DNA of 64,000 nucleotides from Colias croceus. Its lineage: Eukaryota; Arthropoda; Insecta; Lepidoptera; Pieridae. Within the stretch, counting starts at the first letter, position 1, and every line of letters begins with the position of its first letter. Where the stretch lies: the NCBI RefSeq assembly GCF_905220415.1, contig NC_059537.1, positions 2,593,989 to 2,657,988 of the forward strand. The letters are read 5' to 3'. The notes under the pieces were generated by a model, which searched no databases, was not told the origin of the DNA, and saw nothing but the letters and a program-made list of their open reading frames with translations. A program made the position numbers and the translations under genes. Positions 60,101 through 64,000 of this stretch are shown piece after piece.

Positions 60101-60317
60101 ATTTTTTTCTGCAACATACTTCTTTGTCATCTTTCTTTTGTACATTTTGCAACCAGCATTATATTTTTTTTAATAATGACTTTGAACCAGGTGCACACGT
60201 GAACCCGGCGGTATCCGCCGCTCTTTGTGTGCGTCGCCGCGTGTCGCCGCTCCGAGCCGCGCTGTATGTAGCCGCGCAGTGTGGTGGCGCTATTGCAGGT
60301 GCTGCGGCTATTTATGG
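51754..60317 (+). CDS. bib: Big brain, MIP/aquaporin-family channel protein, 5' part only
   Basis: Membrane protein of the aquaporin superfamily that in Drosophila promotes Notch signalling in neurogenesis. Coding exon 1 is 51754-52084 (ATG, MGEQTFNISDDN, then HIVTLFEKLDSLRRD and LEVRTLSLWKAVVAEC) and coding exon 2 is 60191-60317 (GAHVNPAVSAALCVRRRVSP, then AAQCGGAIAGAA). Phases close (1 then 2). Exon 1 holds the cytosolic N-terminus and two hydrophobic helices (SFLYVFIVCGAA; LLSTALASGCAIATLTL). Exon 2 holds the first NPA loop motif and the start of helix 3. The remaining exons lie beyond the window. Intron 1 is 8.1 kb and rich in repeats; at least 3.7 kb of intron 2 is present. The start matches the N-terminus of insect bib. 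Confidence 0.95.
53749..55178 (-). mobile_element. Helitron-like element split by a MITE (bib intron 1)
   Basis: Minus copy of the 61853 family: CTAG end and hairpin at 53749, CAGA tract at about 54082-54113, then interrupted at 54160 and resumed at 55101 to the GA end. Confidence 0.88.
54161..55099. mobile_element. MITE inserted in the Helitron, itself carrying insertions
   Basis: Ends GGCTAAGCGCGCACCACGAT and complement, TA on each side, with scattered ATCGC/GCGAT subrepeats. Inside are a Helitron-like copy (about 54405-54586, CTAG end) and a retroposon tail ending in TAAATAAATAAAT (about 54690-54750). Confidence 0.8.
55256..55488 (+). mobile_element. Complete short Helitron-like element (bib intron 1)
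   Basis: A|TC start, 'gtaacttggattaacacata' body, hairpin CGCGGGCGAAGCCGCGGGCGG and CTAG|T end; 233 bp. Best-preserved copy of this subfamily in the window. Confidence 0.8.
56994..58124. repeat. Five dispersed palindromic GCGCCAATGACATGTATACATG motifs (bib intron 1)
   Basis: Variants at 56994-57020, 57037-57060, 57254-57277, 57523-57548 and 58093-58124, each GCGCCA(A/T)(T/C)G(A/G)CA plus a self-complementary core such as ATGTATACAT. Spacing is irregular. Function unknown. Confidence 0.7.
58500..58645. repeat. Copy of the 51010 interspersed repeat (bib intron 1)
   Basis: Same ordered blocks as 51010-51140, with a duplicated 'atccgtcttacgc' segment. Confidence 0.7.
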
Positions 60318-61852
60318 GTGAGTAGGAGGCTTTAGATTTGTGTGCACTGTCTTTATAGTACGGCTGTATGTTGGAAGTCCTTTGCCCGTGTTGTGAATTT
60401 TTATGGTAGGAATTTTTTTTTTGATAGCGTTGAAGATTTGGCTAGTGTTGACCCTTGAAATAAAGACATAAAAAGCAATTAATAGATATGTTTAAATAGC
60501 GGGAACTGAAAAAGGAAAATCTTTGCGTTGTAATTTTTTTTTGAATTATTGAACGTTTGTTCACTAAGGTTCACTTTAGAAATTGAAAAGTGATATTTGC
60601 TCTACTATCCACTATTCGACAGCTCAATAATAGAAAAAAAAAACGAACTACGTAGGTAGATTTCGGATGTAAATCTTTTGACAACATGAAACATTCTGTT
60701 TTCATACAATAACATTATCTGCTACTATTGCGCGTTATTTATAATAGTCTATTAAGTATATTCAGTAAGTAAATAAATACGTAGGTAATGTTTTTAAATG
60801 AGGAACACAGTAATAAGGTTTGTGTTCCACTTCCATTCCATTAAGTCATCAACCGGTCTTCACAACATCAAATAATTTTTTTTCCGTTATTAATAATAAT
60901 ATTTTATAATATTTCATAATAATTTGAAGTAAGTACATATTTACAGAACAATATTTTACGGCTCACATTTTTTTAGCCTAAGGTAAATGTTGCAACTCTC
61001 CCTTGAAAAAGGATACAGCAATCAGTTGCGACGTGAAAGATAAACCAACAAACAATAATACCTACCTATCGAATTTGTATTGTAGGGATTATGCAGTAAC
61101 AACCACACAAAAAAATAAAGAAATTTATGTTTACATTTTGTAGAAAAATGAACCGCGCTAAATCATTATTAAAAGTTGCACTCGTTAAAAATTTAAAATT
61201 TTCGTTTCGACTCTCGCACGCCGATGTTTCCTGCTTTTTAAATTGTACAGAGATATTTAATTTTAATATAGTTTAAATACAATATTTTACGTATCAAAGA
61301 TGTAGGTCAAAATTTAAAGCTATGGCTTTTTTATTTAATACCTACTACTTTTTATGTATTAGGTAAGAACGAAAGTGAAAATCATGTCTGTTCAAGACAT
61401 GATCTAAAAACCCAAAGGTTCAAGAATTACAACTATATTGAAAAAGATGAAGGTTGTAGGTAAATTTATTTTATTTTATTTATTTAGATCTATCCTCTGT
61501 ATTTTTTAAATTATTAAATTCAACCTAAGTAAGTTGGTAACGCAAAGTAAAGAATATGTTGACATGTCAGACTCTTACATACTCTAAGGTCAGACTGCAC
61601 TTTACGCGCTTATTTCTTTTTATTTTACACTGGATATTAGCGAAGTCCATTTATTGGGTGGGGCCACAAACAAAAACTTCAAGACATTTCAAAACAACGT
61701 CAAAAAACACCTTCTGGGAAGTTTTCTATCCATAAAATATTCATAGATATTGACGAAAAAATTTTATCAAACTAGAGCCCTACAAATATTTGTGAATATC
61801 AACGCATATCTAATGTAAACATGTCCACGCATCTCAGATTCTCTTATCTAAA

Positions 61853-61971
61853 TCTATACATATAATAAATCTGTAGAAGGGTCAATTCTGTACATTGAAA
61901 ATATTGAAAAAATAAATAGCAGGGGGTGTTACTGGATCGATACCCAACCCAAATATGTGATTAAAAAAATT

Positions 61972-62008
<37 letters not shown>

Positions 62009-62337
62009 ATGTGAAGGCATCACGTGAAAACTAGCGGTTCGATTTCGATGAAACTTGGTATAATTATACCTTATTATCCTGGGCGTAAAATAGGATACTT
62101 TTTATCCTGGAAAAATACGTAGAAAAAAAATAATCTTAATTTTTCAGTTTTATCCATAGACGTTGTTCCGTAGAACCGCGAACACACGTTGCGTATTATT
62201 ATAGGCCTAGCCGTATTTGGGAATTGGGTCCAATAGATATTTATAAGATGTTATTGTCAGAGGTACTCAAAATGGATAAATAAACCATCCACGCGAAGAC
62301 CGACATCCGCGCGGACGGAGTCGCGGGCGGAAGCTAG
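61853..62337 (+). mobile_element. Helitron-like element, copy 1
   Basis: A|TCTATACATATAATAAATCT start, (TCTG)n tract, 'gatttcgatgaaacttggta', hairpin region CGCGCGGACGGAGTCGCGGG, CTAG|T end; 485 bp, non-coding. Confidence 0.9.
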
Positions 62338-62400
62338 TAATAAATATTTACTTTCGATATTTTTCATTCATTACTTATAAGGCAAATAATCTATTCTATA

Positions 62401-62519
62401 TCTATACATATAATAAATCTGTAGAAGGGTCAATTCTGTACATTGAAAATATTGAAAAAATAAATAGCAGGGGGTGTTACTGGATCGATACCAAACCCAA
62501 ATATGTGATTAAAAAAAAT

Positions 62520-62564
<45 letters not shown>

Positions 62565-62884
62565 ATGTGAAGGCATCACGTGAAAACTAACGATTCGATT
62601 TCGATGAAACTTGGTATAATTATACCTTATTATCCTGGGCGTAAAATAGGATACTTTTTATCCTGGAAAAATACGTAGAAAAAAATTAATCTTAACTTTT
62701 CAGTGTTATAGACGTTGTTCTGTAGAACCGCGAACACACGTTGCGTATTATTATAGGCCTAGCCTTATTTGGGTCCAATAGATATTTATAAGATGTTTAA
62801 TTGTCAGAGTTACTCAAAATGGAGAAATAAACCATCCACGCGAAGACCGACATCCGCGCGGACGGAGTCGCGGGCGGAAGCTAG
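62401..62884 (+). mobile_element. Helitron-like element, copy 2
   Basis: Same family, (TCTG)n longer, small deletions in the 3' half ('ccttatttgggtcc'). Its CTAG end abuts the TC start of copy 3 with no base between. Confidence 0.9.
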
Positions 62885-63360
62885 TCTATACATATAATAA
62901 ATCTGTAGAAGGGTCAATTCTGTACATTGAAAATATTGAAAAAATAAATAGCAGGGGGTGTTACTGGATCGATACCAAACCCAAATATGTGATTAAAAAT
63001 TTTTTTGTCTGTCTGTCTGTCTGTCTGTCTGAATGTGAAGGCATCACGTGAAAACTAGCGGTTCGATTTCGATGAAACTTGGTATAATTATACCTTATTA
63101 TCCTGGGCGTAAAATAGGATACTTTTTATCCTGGAAAAATACGTAGAAAAAAATTAATCTTAATTTTTCAGTTTTATCCATAGACGTTGTTCCGTAGAAC
63201 AGCGAACACACGTTGCGTATTATTATAGGCCTAACCGTATTTGGGAATTGGGTCCAATAGATATTTATAAGATGTTATTGTCAGAGGTCTCAAAATGGAG
63301 AAATAAACCATCCACGCGAAGACCAACATCCGCGCGGACGGAGTCGCGGGCGGAAGCTAG
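62885..63360 (+). mobile_element. Helitron-like element, copy 3, head-to-tail with copy 2
   Basis: Same family and orientation. Its 3' half and right flank ('taataaatatttactttcga') match copy 1, not copy 2. Confidence 0.9.
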
Positions 63361-63508
63361 TAATAAATATTTACTTTCGATATTTTTCATTACTTATAAG
63401 GCAAATAAACATGAAATGAAATTATCTAAGGATTTATATAAATGAAAAACTAACTCGACACACATGTAGCTGAGAAAATTTGTTAAGGAGGAGAGTTATT
63501 ATTTTTTA

Positions 63509-63981
63509 CTAGCTTCCGCCCGCGACTCCGTCCGCGCGGATGTCGGTCTTCGCGTGGATGGTTTATTTATCCATTTTGAGTACCTCTGACAATAACATCT
63601 TATAAATATCTATTGGACCCAATTCCCAAATACGGCTAGGCCTATAATAATACGCAACGTGTGTTCGCGGTTCTACGGAACAACGTCTATGGATAAAACT
63701 GAAAAATTAAGATTATTTTTTTTCTACGTATTTTTCCAGGATAAAAAGTATCCTATTTTACGCCCAGGATAATAAGGTATAATTATACCAAGTTTCATCG
63801 AAATCGAACCGCTAGTTTTCACGTGATGCCTTCACATACATACAGACAGACAGACAGACAAAAATTTTTTTAATCACATATTTGGGTTTGGTATCGATCC
63901 AGTAACACCCCCTGCTATTTATTTTTTCAATATTTTCAATGTACAGAATTGACCCTTCTACAGATTTATTATATGTATAGA
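63509..63981 (-). mobile_element. Helitron-like element, copy 4, opposite orientation
   Basis: CTAG and hairpin at left, short CAGA tract, GA end at 63981. With copies 1-3 it forms inverted repeats in bib intron 2. Confidence 0.9.
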
Positions 63982-64000
63982 TTTGTGGAAATAAAAGTCT

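Overview
The window is animal nuclear DNA, most likely from a moth or butterfly. The evidence is AT-rich sequence, short GT-AG introns, insect-type orthologues, and many copies of short non-autonomous Helitron-like repeats whose GC-rich 3' hairpin (motif GCGGGCGAAGCCGCG or CGGACGGAGTCGCGG) is followed by CTAG, a repeat style common in Lepidoptera. I cannot name the species. There is no operon, CRISPR array or prokaryotic feature. Exon boundaries below were set by reading splice sites and checking that every phase closes.

Layout: (1) 167-17365, + strand: the histone deacetylase 6 gene, lacking its 5' end. It has two deacetylase domains and a C-terminal ubiquitin-binding zinc finger. A 7.4-kb intron between the two catalytic domains holds MITEs, a transposase fragment and a 1.5-kb minisatellite. 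(2) 17366-21598: intergenic, with an hAT-type MITE that itself carries a TTAA-flanked MITE. (3) 21599-27561, +: complete mitochondrial intermediate peptidase, 12 coding exons, 689 residues. (4) 27562-30416: intergenic, with a tRNA-derived SINE and a mariner-like MITE. (5) 30417-40232, - strand: complete Cullin-4, 13 coding exons, 791 residues, convergent with the peptidase gene. (6) 41280-46330: a decayed non-LTR retrotransposon and a composite terminal-repeat element. (7) about 46627-48730, +: a methyltransferase-FA/DM9-repeat gene of the CG10527 type. (8) 48731-51753: intergenic tandem and inverted repeats. (9) 51754 to beyond the end, +: big brain (bib), an MIP-family protein; only its first two coding exons are present, separated by an 8.1-kb intron. 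The last 2.1 kb is a cluster of Helitron-like copies.

The genes do not form one pathway: HDAC6 (cytoplasmic deacetylase), MIPEP (mitochondrial import processing), CUL4 (ubiquitin ligase scaffold), a DM9 protein and bib (Notch-linked neurogenesis) appear to be ordinary neighbours. The most unusual theme is repeated tandem duplication of exons or exon ends in three adjacent genes. HDAC6 has an apparent mutually exclusive exon pair at a zinc-ligand position and a decayed exon copy. MIPEP has four 142-bp copies of an exon end, each with a GC splice donor. CUL4 has three in-frame 126-bp copies, each with its own donor, plus a second exon-end fragment fused to a minisatellite. These could be real alternative splicing substrates, a local mutational habit, or in part assembly artefacts.
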